This document shows positions 10,931 through 21,402 of a stretch of 64,000 bases of DNA, piece after piece; position 1 is the first letter of the stretch, and every line of letters begins with the position of its first letter. Source of the DNA: Vitis vinifera (lineage: Eukaryota > Streptophyta > Magnoliopsida > Vitales > Vitaceae); assembly GCF_030704535.1 (NCBI RefSeq), contig NC_081817.1:4287501-4351500 (forward strand), in the 5' to 3' direction. Below the pieces are notes generated by a model. It saw nothing but the letters and a program-made list of their open reading frames with translations, was not told the origin of the DNA and ran no database searches. A program made the translations under genes and the position numbers.

Positions 10931-11045
10931 GGTTTTAAAAAAAAATATATCCATTCATTTCTCTCCTACATGACAAATTGGAATAACTTCTTCTACTACA
11001 ATAATTTAAGAATAATTTTTTTAAATTACCATACTAAGAGTCCGT
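10841..11045. repeat. Right terminal inverted repeat of the MULE
   Basis: The reverse complement of this stretch matches 26-243, including the shared ATTCTTAAATTATTGTAGTA string and both hairpins in mirrored order. The outer boundary is set where similarity fades (GGACT at 28-32 against AGTCC at 11039-11043). It ends about 80 bp from the stop codon of the neighbouring glycosyltransferase pseudogene. Confidence 0.8.
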
Positions 11046-11125
11046 GCAATAGCATCAGTAGAGACTTAAAGTTTGTTCAATCTTATAATTTTAGGGTAAC
11101 AAAAAGGGGAAATTTTTCATGGAAA

Positions 11126-12689
11126 TCAGGTGCTCAACAATCGTATATCCTCGATCAAACTGTTCAAGTTACAGGATGAGGACCCACTGTCACCCACACA
11201 TTTTTTAGCTAATGTGGCTAAGGTATCAGCTGCCTCCATGAATTCATCCCTCTTTTCTACCATTAAATCTCTCACCATCTTCTCAACGGTAACTCTATCG
11301 CAACTGTCTTTCATGTCCATTCCAAGCTTCCAAACATGGCTCACGAACCTACTGTTGATCTGCTGGTCAGCAAAGTAGGGCCAGCATATCATTGGCAGGC
11401 CCTCCACTATACTCTCAAGCGTGGAGTTCCACCCACCGTGGGTCAGAAACCCACCCACGGCTGGGTGTTTCAGAACCTCTTCTTGGGGAGCCCAGCCCAC
11501 TACATAACCCCTATCTTTTGTCCCTTCCAAGAGTTCTGCCGGAGTCTGACGCTCTTCATCTTTTCCGACAAGAGCATCTGGTCGTATGACCCAGAGGAAG
11601 CGGCTACCGCTGTTGACCAAACCGTGCCAGAACTCTCTCAGCTCCTCCTTTGTAATAATTGCAAGACTACCAAAGCTTACGTAGATAACAGATTTTGAGG
11701 GCTGGCGGTCAAGCCACGGTATGCAGCTTCTGTCTTCTTCCCAGAAACTGTTGGAAGACTGGGACGTGGAAGTTTCAGTTGCGAGCTTGGTTTTGAGGAG
11801 TGCGTGGAGAGGTCCAATGGTGTAGGTTCTCGGACAGTGATTGCGTATTTGAGAGAGAATCGGCCCTTCTAGGTCATCAAACGTGTTGATAACGAGCGCG
11901 TGGGCTCGATGGGTTTGTCGAGTATTTTTCATGAGATTTTGGAGATCTGGGTCATCCACGTCTTTGAGCAGCAGCAACTTGGGAGGTCTCGACGTCGAAG
12001 AAAGCCTTCCATGCCAGGCACACTGGCTACCAGCCGATCCATATCACCACCTGGAGATTAGTCTAGCCAGTTTGTAATTAACCAGGGGAAAAAAAAAAGA
12101 GAAAGAAGGGAAAAAAAAAAAAACAGAAACGAAGATAAAGAGCGTTTCTAATGGAATCCAAATCAGAAAGTGAACCTCTGAAAGGGACTTCGCCAGCTTC
12201 AATGAGTTGGGGTAAAGAGAAATATGCCCAGAAGGAACAAGCACTGATAGCACGGAAAATAATGACGGGAAGTCCGACTTCGTTGGCAACATCAATTGCG
12301 AAACTCATGAGCCCATCTGCTATGACACAGGTCAGAGGCGAGCGCGTATCAGAAGCACTCCGGCACCACGAAATCATCATCTTCATAAAAAGTGGTTTGG
12401 TTGTAGTTTTCACTCCATCAACTATATCCAAGAATTGTTCAGCGGTGCGAGGATGCTCCATCGGCAGCCCATCGGATATTGTCTCAAACCGAAAGCCGGG
12501 ATAGCGTGAGAACCTGGCCTGAATATTGGAATAAGAGAGGAGGCGGCGGTGGGGGTAGTGGCAGTTGAGGAAGGTGACTTGGATGCCGGCAAGGCAAAGA
12601 AGTTCGGCGAGCTTGAGCATGGAGTTGACGTTGCCTTGGATGGGGAAAGGGAAGATGAGGACATGAGGAGAGCCCGACCCTTGATCCAT
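11126..12689 (-). pseudogene. UDP-glycosyltransferase (GT1 family, UGT709-like), frameshifted and lacking the catalytic His
   Basis: Exon 1 is 12689-12176 and exon 2 is 12050-11126; donor AGAG|GTTCAC and acceptor CTCCAG|GTGGTG give a 125-bp intron. The coding length is 1439 nt, one short of 480 codons, which is the usual plant UGT size. The PSPG sugar-donor box is complete (about 11363-11494: WAPQ, HP, THGGWNS, E, DQ). The start (MDQGSGSPHVLIFPFPIQG) and middle resemble 7-deoxyloganetic-acid-type glucosyltransferases; this subfamily call is from memory of the family. There are two defects. The conserved catalytic His of the QGH motif is Asn (codon AAC in QGNVNSML). A 1-nt deletion near 11970-11982 (after RRRDLPS) shifts the frame. 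Such enzymes transfer glucose from UDP-glucose to small acceptors in the cytosol. This copy is unlikely to be active. Confidence 0.85.
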
Positions 12690-12756
12690 CCGACTTTTAG
12701 TTGACTATGATCTTTGTGTGATTTCCTGGTGGATACATGGCTTGTAACTTGTAATG

Positions 12757-12767
12757 CATATATAGAT
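12757..12767 (-). promoter_or_regulatory. TATA box of the glycosyltransferase pseudogene
   Basis: Reading leftward, CTATATATGC lies about 70 bp upstream of the ATG at 12689. That leaves room for a transcription start near 12730 and a leader of about 40 nt. The core promoter looks retained although the gene is broken. Confidence 0.45.
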
Positions 12768-13296
12768 AGGCTCATTGCTGGTCTTTGCCGTTCCTACCAC
12801 TACTTTCTTGAGGACCATTCATCATTTAGCCATATATGATGAAGGACGGGCACACTGCTACTCTATGTCGTATCCCGTTGTTACTTTCTCAAGGGTCCAC
12901 TGGTGGCCCCCAGCAGATTATTAATATTGTATCAGGAAAGTTTTATTGGCACGCTATGTTGATAAAGTTTTAGCCTTCGCTTACGACCGCAAACCTATCT
13001 CCAGTCACAACCATTTGAGGTCAACATGTTATCAATAAGTCTTAAATTACTTTTTATCTTTTTCCAAAAGTGCTTTCGTGGACATGACAGCCCCATAGAA
13101 AACCAACTATTCTTTTATTCCACTTAAAATTCGCTTATGTAACAAAAATAAAGGGAAAATTTTGTAAAACAAAAACACATGGGAGAATACAAATCATTAC
13201 ATCAAATCCTTTGGATTGCCTATACATGACCAATCTATCAAAAACAATAATAAGCCATCAAATGTATAGCAAATTAGAAAAGACTAGACCAATGAC
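12768..13296. other. Intergenic region between UGT and sHSP pseudogenes
   Basis: No gene was seen. This is the upstream region of the UGT and the 3' flank of the sHSP pseudogene. The short ORFs here lack recognisable motifs. Confidence 0.5.
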
Positions 13297-13779
13297 TTAG
13301 CCAAAAATTTCGATGGCCTTGATCTCAGCCTTCTTCACCTCTTCCTTCGGCACCGTCATAGTCAGCACGTCATTCTCCATGCTAACTTTGACCTCATCTG
13401 TCTTGGTATTTTCTGGCAACCTGAATCTGCAAAGGAACTTCACACTGCTCCTCTCGACGCGATGCCACTTGTCGTCCTTCTCCTCCTACTCCTTACTCCT
13501 CTCTCCACTAATTTGAAGGAGTCTTCCCTCTTCAACCTCTACTTTCACTTCCTCCTTTTTCACCCCTGGAAGATTCGCCCTAAAAACATGAGCTTCTGGC
13601 GTCTCTTTCCAATCAATTCAATTGTTGGTGAAGGCCGAGGTTTCGCCTACAATGTTGGGAATGTTGGAAAGAGAGGTGCTAAATGGAAAGCCTTCGAAAA
13701 GATCCCAAAGGCCTAGAAAGAAGGGATCGAAGATGCTGCTTCATCGGCCACCACCCAGAACACTTGGAATGAGCGACAT
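13297..13779 (-). pseudogene. Class I small heat-shock protein (HSP20) pseudogene, three stops
   Basis: The frame from ATG 13779-13777 to TAA 13299-13297 is 161 codons, full length for a cytosolic class I sHSP. Motifs remain in order: [61 protein letters not shown] and the C-terminal IEI motif. In-frame stops lie at 13741-13743 (TGA, family Arg), 13618-13620 (TGA, family Arg) and 13486-13488 (TAG, family Gln); each is one C-to-T change from the family codon. The layout is intact apart from these stops. It is closest in this window to the sHSP at 21403-21897. Confidence 0.88.
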
Positions 13780-13849
13780 TTTCTATGAATGTTGAATCGA
13801 TTTGCTTTCTTGGACGAACAATTTCTTGATGATCAAACTAATGGAGAGG

Positions 13850-13960
13850 ACTTGCTATATATTGGACGTGATAGAGAACTATGGCACTTTCTCGACGTTT
13901 CCAAGATATTTCCTGTTTGGATAGGAACTTGACATTTCTACAATCTTCTACCACCTTCCA
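13850..13960 (-). promoter_or_regulatory. Relic heat-shock promoter of the sHSP pseudogene
   Basis: Reading leftward, 13959-13931 is 28/29 identical to 21192-21220 upstream of the + strand sHSP, including the AGAAG and TAGAAAT heat-shock-element half sites. A TATATAG box follows at about 13855-13862. The shared promoter shows that gene and promoter were duplicated together, in inverted orientation. Confidence 0.6.
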
Positions 13961-14880
13961 TAGATACCTATACTTTTTCAACCAGACCTTAATCCACAAT
14001 CTCAGGTCCATTTCCAAATATCCTTACCGGCACCAGCCCAAACGGGACTACTAGGCTTTTCAAGCCCATCGATTACTTTTCGTCAATCACACGCTCCTCT
14101 TGGGCTTACTTTTGTTCTTTTTGAAAAATGTCTGCCCCTTTTTATTGATTATTTTTTAGTTAAAGAAATGGTGAAATCAAATGGACTTGCATTTAAAATC
14201 TTGTGCGAAAGATACCTAGTGCAAATATTAATAATTCTTTTATTATTATTTGGGAAAATAGGGATAAAATACTATAAAATAAAAATACTATAAAATAAAA
14301 ATACTTCAAAAATATGAATAACTTTCTAGTTTTTGATTTTAAAAGACTAAAATATATATTATAAAATCATAATGCCATATAAACAAAAAATTTAATATTA
14401 CAAAAATAAAATATTATATAAATTTGTATTCTAGCAATATATATTTATATTCCAATAGTATTTCAAAACATAATAAATTTAAAGTCCTTTCTTAAGGTAA
14501 AAAAAGAATCTAGCATGTGCAAAATGCTTTAACTCGTATATACTCTCATTCGATAAATTTAGATTTGATCATATTTTTCCAAGTACACCCATTGTTGGGA
14601 GAGATAATATTATTTGAGGATGTTGATTGATATCTATAATAGGGTTAGACTAACAATTTTGTTTGCTACTTCATAACAAAACCTTGAAGTTTTTGTTTCA
14701 ATAGTATATAATAAAATCTTTATTCAATTTTAATGTGAGAAAATAAGAAGATAAGATGTTCTAACAATAAAAGTTGTAGGACGTTGAATGTCAAGATATT
14801 ATTGAGCTCTTGAAGATTAAGGAGAGTTATACCATTGTAAACCCCTTAAAAAGACCAATGTTTTTATTTATTTATTGGAT
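13961..14880. other. Gene-free AT-rich region
   Basis: No coding or structural feature was recognised. ATACTATAAAATAAAA occurs twice in tandem at about 14268-14303. Confidence 0.4.
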
Positions 14881-15286
14881 TTAGTTGGGACCACCCGAGA
14901 GAGGGGGGAGCTTTCTTTTTTTGGTAGGATGGGGAGGACCCCTTTCTAAAAAAAGGGCAGCTTCATAGACACGGCAAAAAAAAGGGCATGGATGGTCAGG
15001 TTGGTGGTTGAGGATGCCATGCCTGCTGATGGAGGAACAGTAAAGAAGCAGGTGATGGCTTGAAACCGGCTGGTGAGAGGGGGGAGGGTTAGGTTGAGGC
15101 AAGGAGAGGTGTGTGGTTCTCTGGGGAGGGGAAGAAAAGGAAACCAGAGTAGAGAGTGGCCAGAGAGAGAAAGAGAGAACTGAAAAAGCAAGTTTGTTTA
15201 AGGAGGAGGACCAAAGAAAATAAGCTAGAGGTCTGAAAAAGGTTGGAGTAGAAAGTAAGTCGTATCATCTTCGCCTGAAGACTCAG

Positions 15287-15910
15287 GTATGACCCTTATG
15301 AGTATTTTCACTTTGTATTTCTTGTTTTTCTTCTCTTTCATATTGCTGAGTTTAAGCATATTCTACTGGGTTTTGTTATCATGTTCGCTCTACTCTATTC
15401 GCACTCTGGTTCCTCTGTTTTCTCTCTCAAATGACTAGAATATGGTTTACCTTTTTCTTTTTTTGAGTTTGATGTTTGAGTAAATACATGAAAGCTGACT
15501 GCTCATCCCACTAACTGGCAAGACCCCACCTCTGCAAACGGCCACAACCCAGAAACAGTTGCCCAAACAGGCTCCCCTGCACGAATCTTGAGTTACACCT
15601 CACCAAATATCCATGATACTCACCCGCTCACCCCCATGCACCCCTATCTTCATACCCATTTTCTTTCAAACCTGTCATACATGCCCGGTACCACCTTTCC
15701 TCTCTCTACATTTTCCATGCCCACTTCTCTTTCTAATTCTCCACTCTTTCACCCTCACCACCCTCTCATTTCCATCATCCCCTCCACGTGCATGAGGACT
15801 GTACATGCATGTCGCCACCCTTCCTCTCTTCATCACCACATTTTCTCTCTCTAAAGCACCTCTCCATTTCGCTCCTTCTCTATCTTCCTCTCTGTAGATT
15901 CTCTCTCTAG
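15287..15910 (+). other. Possible 5'UTR intron of the truncated At1g16860-like gene
   Basis: A CAG|GTATGA donor at 15287 and a pyrimidine-rich CTCTCTCTAG acceptor ending at 15910 would place an intron seven bases before the ATG at 15918. Bases 15100-15286, rich in GAGA, would be the leader exon. Splice motifs are the only evidence; bases 14881-15286 hold no recognisable gene. Confidence 0.3.
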
Positions 15911-15917
15911 GTTATCA

Positions 15918-16442
15918 ATGGGTACGCGAATTCCACCTCACCAGCTTAGCAATGGCCTTTACGTGTCTGGGCGGCCGGATCAGCACAAGGAGCGACAGCC
16001 GACGACAGGGTCACGTGCAGTGCCGTATACCGAAGGTGACGTGAAGAAATCCGGCGAGCTCGGAAAAACGTTGGATATTGCGGTCGTGGATCCATCAGCC
16101 GGCGGACCCCCGCCTTTGAAGCCCTCTCGGCATTCGTCCTCCTCACAGCACACCAGCGGATCGGTCCGATCCGGCCCAAACTCAGGGCAGCTACCGAAGC
16201 TCTCGAACTCGGGGCCGATCCATAAGAAATCTTCCGGTCCCATGCCGCTGCAGCCAGCGGGACTTATAACCTCCGGTCCGCCCGGTTCCTCCGGTAGCGT
16301 CGGGGGGCGGCATTCAGGGCAGTTGGAGCCTTCAGGTTCGATGGGGAAGACGGTGTACAGTTCGTCAGTGATGAGCTTGAACGAGGAGGCGAAGTTCGGG
16401 TTCAAGGTGTCGAAGACGGTAATGTGGGTTTTTCTGGTGGTG
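15918..16442 (+). pseudogene. Truncated 5' part of an At1g16860-like membrane-protein gene
   Basis: The ORF starts MGTRIPPHQLSNGLYVSGRP and continues through the Ser/Gly/Pro-rich, basic N-terminal region typical of the At1g16860/At1g78880 family of plant membrane proteins of unknown function (SGPMPLQPAGLITSGP, KFGFKVSKTVMWVFLVV). Homology stops after about 175 residues, at the start of the first membrane segment. The ORF then runs on to 16724 into unrelated repetitive sequence encoding PKPKF/GLAH-like repeats. Family members are normally about 480 residues with several membrane segments and a large C-terminal domain, none of which is found downstream. GC content is far higher than in the flanks, as expected for a real exon. 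It is probably cut off by the repeat insertion at about 16443. Confidence 0.75.
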
Positions 16443-19193
16443 GCGGATTTGGACTTGCCTATGATGGAGATGGGTTTTAGGCTTGCCCATGGGTGGAGGT
16501 TTGAGCCCAAGCCCAAGTTTGTGATAGAAATGGATTTTGGGCTTGCCCATGATGAGGATATTGGGCTTGAGTTTGGAGCCCAGCCCAAGCATATTGATGA
16601 AGGGCCCCATTACTCCCCACGCCTGCCACCCTCATTAAGGTGGCCCATGTCCACGTCAAGTTGGCCCATTAGGCTGCCCCAAATTCTAAATCATTTTCTA
16701 AAAACCTCTAATATCCATAATTAATTAATTTATTCATTCCCTTTTATTTGCTATCTTAGTTTATGTCTACCAATTTAGTTAGCTCAACTTGAATACAATT
16801 AAAGGACAAATTATTAAGGTTGGATATCCTTTCAAAACACAAAATAATTTATATTTCACATTTCCTTCTTTAATTATGTCTAATCACCATATATAAAAAA
16901 CTTTTGTATAAATTAATTTATATTGGACTCAAAGAATTTTCTACATTCTAAATTTTAAATCCCATTTTCAAAACTTAGGTCTTTAAGTAATTTTTCAAAA
17001 ATCCCATGTCTTAATTTAATTCTTCAAATATTCATTTAAATTTTATTTTCATCAATTAGAATTATAATTCTGTTTTTATCTAGTTATTTAAAGTCTAATC
17101 CTTCAAAAATTCCGTGTTTTAATTTAATCTTTCAATCCTAAAAATTCTACAATTCATCTAAATCTTATTTTCATCAATTAGAATTATAATCCCGTATTTG
17201 TCTAGTTATTTAAAGTCTAATCCTTCAAAAATTCCAATATCATAATTTAACTTTCAATCCTAAAAGTTCCACTATTCGTCTAAATGTTATTTTCTTTAAT
17301 AAAAATTAGTATCCTATATTTATTTACCTATTTAAAATCCAACCCTTCAGAAATCCGATGTCCTAACTTAATTGTCAAACCTAATTAGTATTATTATCCT
17401 ATACTAGTTTATTTATTAACAATCCAATCCTTCAAAAAAAAATCTAATGTCATAATTTAAGCTTTCAATCTTAAAAGTTCCACTATTCGTCTAAATATTA
17501 TTTTCTTTAATTAGAATTAGTATCTCATATTTATTTACTTATTTAAAATCCAACCCTTCAAAAATCCGATGTCCTAACTTAATTTTCAAACCCTAAAAAT
17601 TCTACTATTCTTTTTTTATTCGTTTAAGTGTTATTTTCGTTAATTAGTATTATTATCCTATATTAGTTTATTTATTAAAAATCCAATCCTTCAAAAAAAT
17701 CCAATATCATAATTTAACTTTCAATCTTAAAAGTTTCACTATTCGTTTAAACGATATTTTCTTTAATTAGAATTAGTATCTCATATTTATTTATTTATTT
17801 AAAATCCAATCCTTCAAAAATCCGACGTCCCAATTTAATTTTTGGTCTAAAAAAATCCCACTATACATTTCTCATTCATTTAAATATCATTTTTGTTAAT
17901 CGCTATTTCCACGTTTACTTATTTCTCTCTTCTAAAAATTCCAATAATTAAAGTTCAATTATTCAAAAATCTGACTTTCAAACTTAATTTTCAAGATCCC
18001 ACTATTCACTTTCATCTGTTCAAACATCATTTTTGTCAAAATCCGATTTTCAAATTTAATTTTTAATCTCACAAATCTCACTATTCACTTTCATCCGTCT
18101 AAATATTGTTTTTGATTAATTAGTAACATTATTCTATACTTACCTATTTATTTCTCTTAAAGATCTCAATCATTAAAGTTTAATTCTTCAAAATTCTGAT
18201 TTCTAAATTTAGCTACATGAAATTCCGATTGTCCTATCTCCGAACTTAATTTTCACTTCTCGATATTCCAATTTTCGTATTTATCCAGTTACTCATTTAT
18301 TGTTATCGTTATTATTGTTACCATTTTATTCATTCGTTTCTAAAAGGTCCGCCTTCAAATGATTTTCAAGATTTCCAATTTTTATAAATCAACTTTCATA
18401 ATTTCTACTTCTCAAATAACTTACAACTCTGATCCCTTTCAAAATTTAACTCCCAAAGTCCCAATTTTCATAACTTAATTTTTCTTAAAAATCCCGAACT
18501 TTTAAATAATTCTTCAAAATCCCAATTTGCTTTCAAATTTAATTTCTAAAATTCTCATTCTTACATTTAATTCCTAAGAATCCAATTTTTAAATAATCTC
18601 CAAAACTCCAATTTTCAAATAATCTCTAAGATTCCAATTTTCAAATGTATTTCAAAAATCCAGTTTTCCTTCGAACAATTTTAATCCTTGTTTAGTGATG
18701 CATGTGATATGTTTCGTGCTCTATATTATGCACTGACTCCATTTCTATGATAACGCATTGTTCGTTCGTGGCCCAGGTACGCATCCACTCCTATTCTGGT
18801 CATTCTCTATTGCATGTTTCGATTCCCATATGCGCCTAATCGATTTGAGTATCCATTGATTTTCCTATTGATTGCCATGTCAGCTTCATTTTATTAGTAG
18901 AGACCCGACTTTAGGGACTTAGAGGGGTGCTACGGTCTTTACCGTGCCTTCTCGATAAGCAACCTGACCCCCGAGCCCGATCCGGTTTTTTGTAGATTAC
19001 CTTTTCCAAAATAAGGAATCATACTAGGAGTTTTCTTTTTTATTTTGTTTACCCTTTAAAAAAAAAAAAAACAAAAATAAGTGACGACTCCAAGTCATTT
19101 TTTCAAACAATAGGATCATTTTTTAAACAAAAATTGAGCTCGCCATCAAATGGAAAACGCATGAGCCGAAATGCGGGGTCCACAACCATACAT
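16443..19193. mobile_element. Probable LTR-retrotransposon-derived sequence
   Basis: This AT-rich, gene-free block abuts the broken gene. It begins with repeated GGGCTTGCCCAT / CCCAAGCCCAAG phrases (16480-16600), contains the tandem array at 16985-17940, and ends with a stretch (about 18900-19193: GTGCTACGGTCTTTACCGTG, AACCTGACCCCCGAGCCCGA, GACGACTCCAAGTC, GCGGGGTCCACA) of a kind I associate with plant LTRs. No protein-coding domain, partner LTR or target-site duplication was found. It could be a solo LTR or another non-autonomous element. Confidence 0.4.
16985..17940. repeat. About 125-bp AT-rich tandem repeat, at least seven copies
   Basis: The phrase (AA)TCCTTCAAAAAT recurs at about 17097, 17219, 17341, 17424, 17550, 17681 and 17809, mostly 122-131 bp apart. 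Between occurrences lie CCACTATTCGTCTAAAT and AATTAGTATCCTATATTTATTT variants in the same order. More diverged copies continue to about 18660. Confidence 0.7.
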
Positions 19194-21180
19194 TATTTAA
19201 TGGCAAAGTTTAAAGATACTTAAAGCTTACTATTTTAAGCTTCTAAACATATCAAAGAGAAATAATTTTGAGAACCCTAAAAATGTATTATCCTTCTTCA
19301 AAATTATCATCATTTCTCCCAATGGTTTCACTCTCTATCCCAACTTCTCATTTTAGGTGTACTTTTGTAATATCGTGCAAAAGATGGATGGTAAAGTTCT
19401 AAATTTCTTTCGAATGACATATTTTTTCTAATTGTGATGAATTGTTTATTTATTTGAATGATAAATTATAAATATTGATGTCTTCTATATATTTGTTAAT
19501 TTGAGCATCCTGTTAAAACTCAATATATATTTACTAACTCAAACTTAACCCAATTTTAGAAAAATAAGATTGAATTGGGATTAAGCAAATAAAATTTAAT
19601 TATGAGTGAGTTGATTGATAACTCAAACTAATCCAATCAAATTAAACCCTAAATTATATAGTATTGCTAACTTTATTATAAGTCTTCAAAATGAAATATG
19701 TGATCTATTAAATTTTCTGAGAAATTGGTGGAATTTGATTTAGATAAGTTTGTAACTAAGCGAGAAATTAAATAGAGTTAATTGATTTTCATTAAATTCA
19801 GATCTTTTTTTTTTTTTTTTTGGCCTAAACAACTCAATTTCTCATGTATATTATTTGGTTTGGTTCAATTCATTGGCTTTGAGACAAAATTGAGCTTTTA
19901 TATTTTCTTTCCACATTTGGCATTAAAGTGATCAATATTACCATATTATGCTCAAGAATAATAATATTATGTTATAATTCTAATTGTATCAATGTAAGGT
20001 GATCACTTTAAAGAGAGGTGGATAGGGTGATGGTCATTTTTTGTAAATTTAATGATTATATAATGGAAGCGACAATTGCAAGCAATAATATAATAAATAT
20101 TATAATTTGAGAAAATTGGGATAAGAAATAATAAAATTAAAATATTTCAAAAATAAGAGTAACTTTCTAGTTCTTAAATTAAAAAAAAAAAACTATATTT
20201 TATTTAATATAAGAAGACTTGTCACTAAAAATTACATTATAAAATCAAAATATTACATAAGCAAAAATTTCAATAGTATAAAAACCAAATATTATATAAA
20301 TATACAACTTAGTGTAACTAATTTAACTCCTGAAATTATTTATAAATATTTTTTATGAAATCCTAAAATTTATAATATTTCTTTTCATCGGTCCACTTGA
20401 TAACTTCAATTTTTTAAAATATTTTCTCATAATTTTCAACACCAATTTAACTTTTATAAGAACTTTGTTTTTTTTTTTTTACTTCATATTTTACATTAAA
20501 ATTAGTATTTTATGTGTTTTATATTTTTTTTTAAGATTTTAATCAATATATTCTTGCAAATATTCTATTGTATTTTTGTTTCTTTCTATTAAATTCATGT
20601 TGAAAGACTGAGCTCAAAACATATTGAAATGCAAAAAGCATGAAACCACGACTGCTAAATGTTGTAAAGATGAATATGACTAAACTCATTTAGAATTTGA
20701 CTTTTTTTAAGCCCTCATTTTATTTGTACTAAGTTAAATCAACTAATGTCGTATTCATGGAATCTTCTTTAGAGTGTATAGAAGCTCTAGGAAGCATGAT
20801 ACCATGTCCTACTTTAGGTTACATCAAACTTAGAGCAAAAATCAAGAAATCCATACCATAGAGGTCATTCAATACAAAACACATAAGCTCCTAAAGAGAG
20901 GCCAACTTGTTTTGATGTCTAATATAGATAACCGTTTAAAATATCAACAATTTGTAAATATCAAATTGAAATTTCAAGGTCCTTATATATATATATATAT
21001 ATATATAATTTAATCAAATTTTAAGTTTTAAAAAATTCAAAAATTTTGGGCTAATTGTTTTACCCATTTTTTTGGCCCAGCCCAAAATTTCCAGCCATGG
21101 TGGTGTAAGGCAGGGTTATAGACCCGTTAGGCTATGCTTGACAATAAAAAGGTAGTGGGCCAATCTGTGGATTAAAATAG
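19194..21180. other. Gene-free AT-rich region
   Basis: No gene or RNA was recognised. There are poly-T/A tracts and a (TA)n microsatellite at 20983-21006. It precedes the sHSP promoter. Confidence 0.4.
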
Positions 21181-21191
21181 AGGTGGATGAA

Positions 21192-21310
21192 GGAAGGTGG
21201 TAGAAGATTGTAGAAATTTCAGTCTCCTACCCACCAAATCCAGAATGGGGCAAAAGAATGTCAGAAGAGTCCCGATAACACCAGAATCCCGTGTTACGTC
21301 CTATATATAC
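21192..21310 (+). promoter_or_regulatory. Heat-shock promoter of the + strand sHSP gene
   Basis: A gapped heat-shock element is visible as GAA at 21203-21205 and GAAATTTC at 21213-21220 (units on a 5-bp grid). Further GAA/TTC-like half sites occur at 21256-21290. A TATA box (CTATATATACC) lies at about 21301-21310, roughly 95 bp before the ATG. The 21192-21220 segment is duplicated in front of the pseudogene at 13779. Confidence 0.55.
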
Positions 21311-21402
21311 CAATCTCCTACACATCAGTTTCATCATCAGAAGATAATCATTAGAGCTTGCGTCTGAAAATTTTCTAATTGCATCAGCTAATCAATTCAA
21401 AG

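Larger units (their letters stand above)
26..11045. mobile_element. Mutator-like element (MULE) with PMD gene and MURA-type transposase, degenerate
   Basis: The boundaries come from long terminal inverted repeats: bases about 44-96 match the reverse complement of about 10981-11033 with few mismatches, and the similarity continues inward through palindromic repeats to about 243 and 10841. Inside are a rightward PMD pseudogene (681-2175) and a leftward transposase pseudogene (4629-7198), so the two face each other tail to tail. This is the layout known for maize MuDR (mudrA and mudrB convergent); here a PMD gene sits where mudrB would be. No clear 9-11 bp target-site duplication was found next to the proposed ends, and the left end may extend beyond the window. 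Both genes carry many nonsense codons, so the copy is non-autonomous today. Confidence 0.8.

Noticed and set aside
11130-12504. Plus-strand ORFs of 65-120 codons over the glycosyltransferase
   Set aside because: Shadows of the UGT exons.
13313-13716. Plus-strand ORFs over the sHSP pseudogene
   Set aside because: They read the complement of recognisable sHSP sequence; the minus frame gives all family motifs.
15980-16588. 202-codon ORF on the minus strand
   Set aside because: Antisense shadow of the GC-rich truncated At1g16860-like exon; no domain in the translated product.
21379-21402. Upstream in-frame ATG for the sHSP
   Set aside because: The extra eight residues do not match class I sHSPs, which start MSLIP/S.
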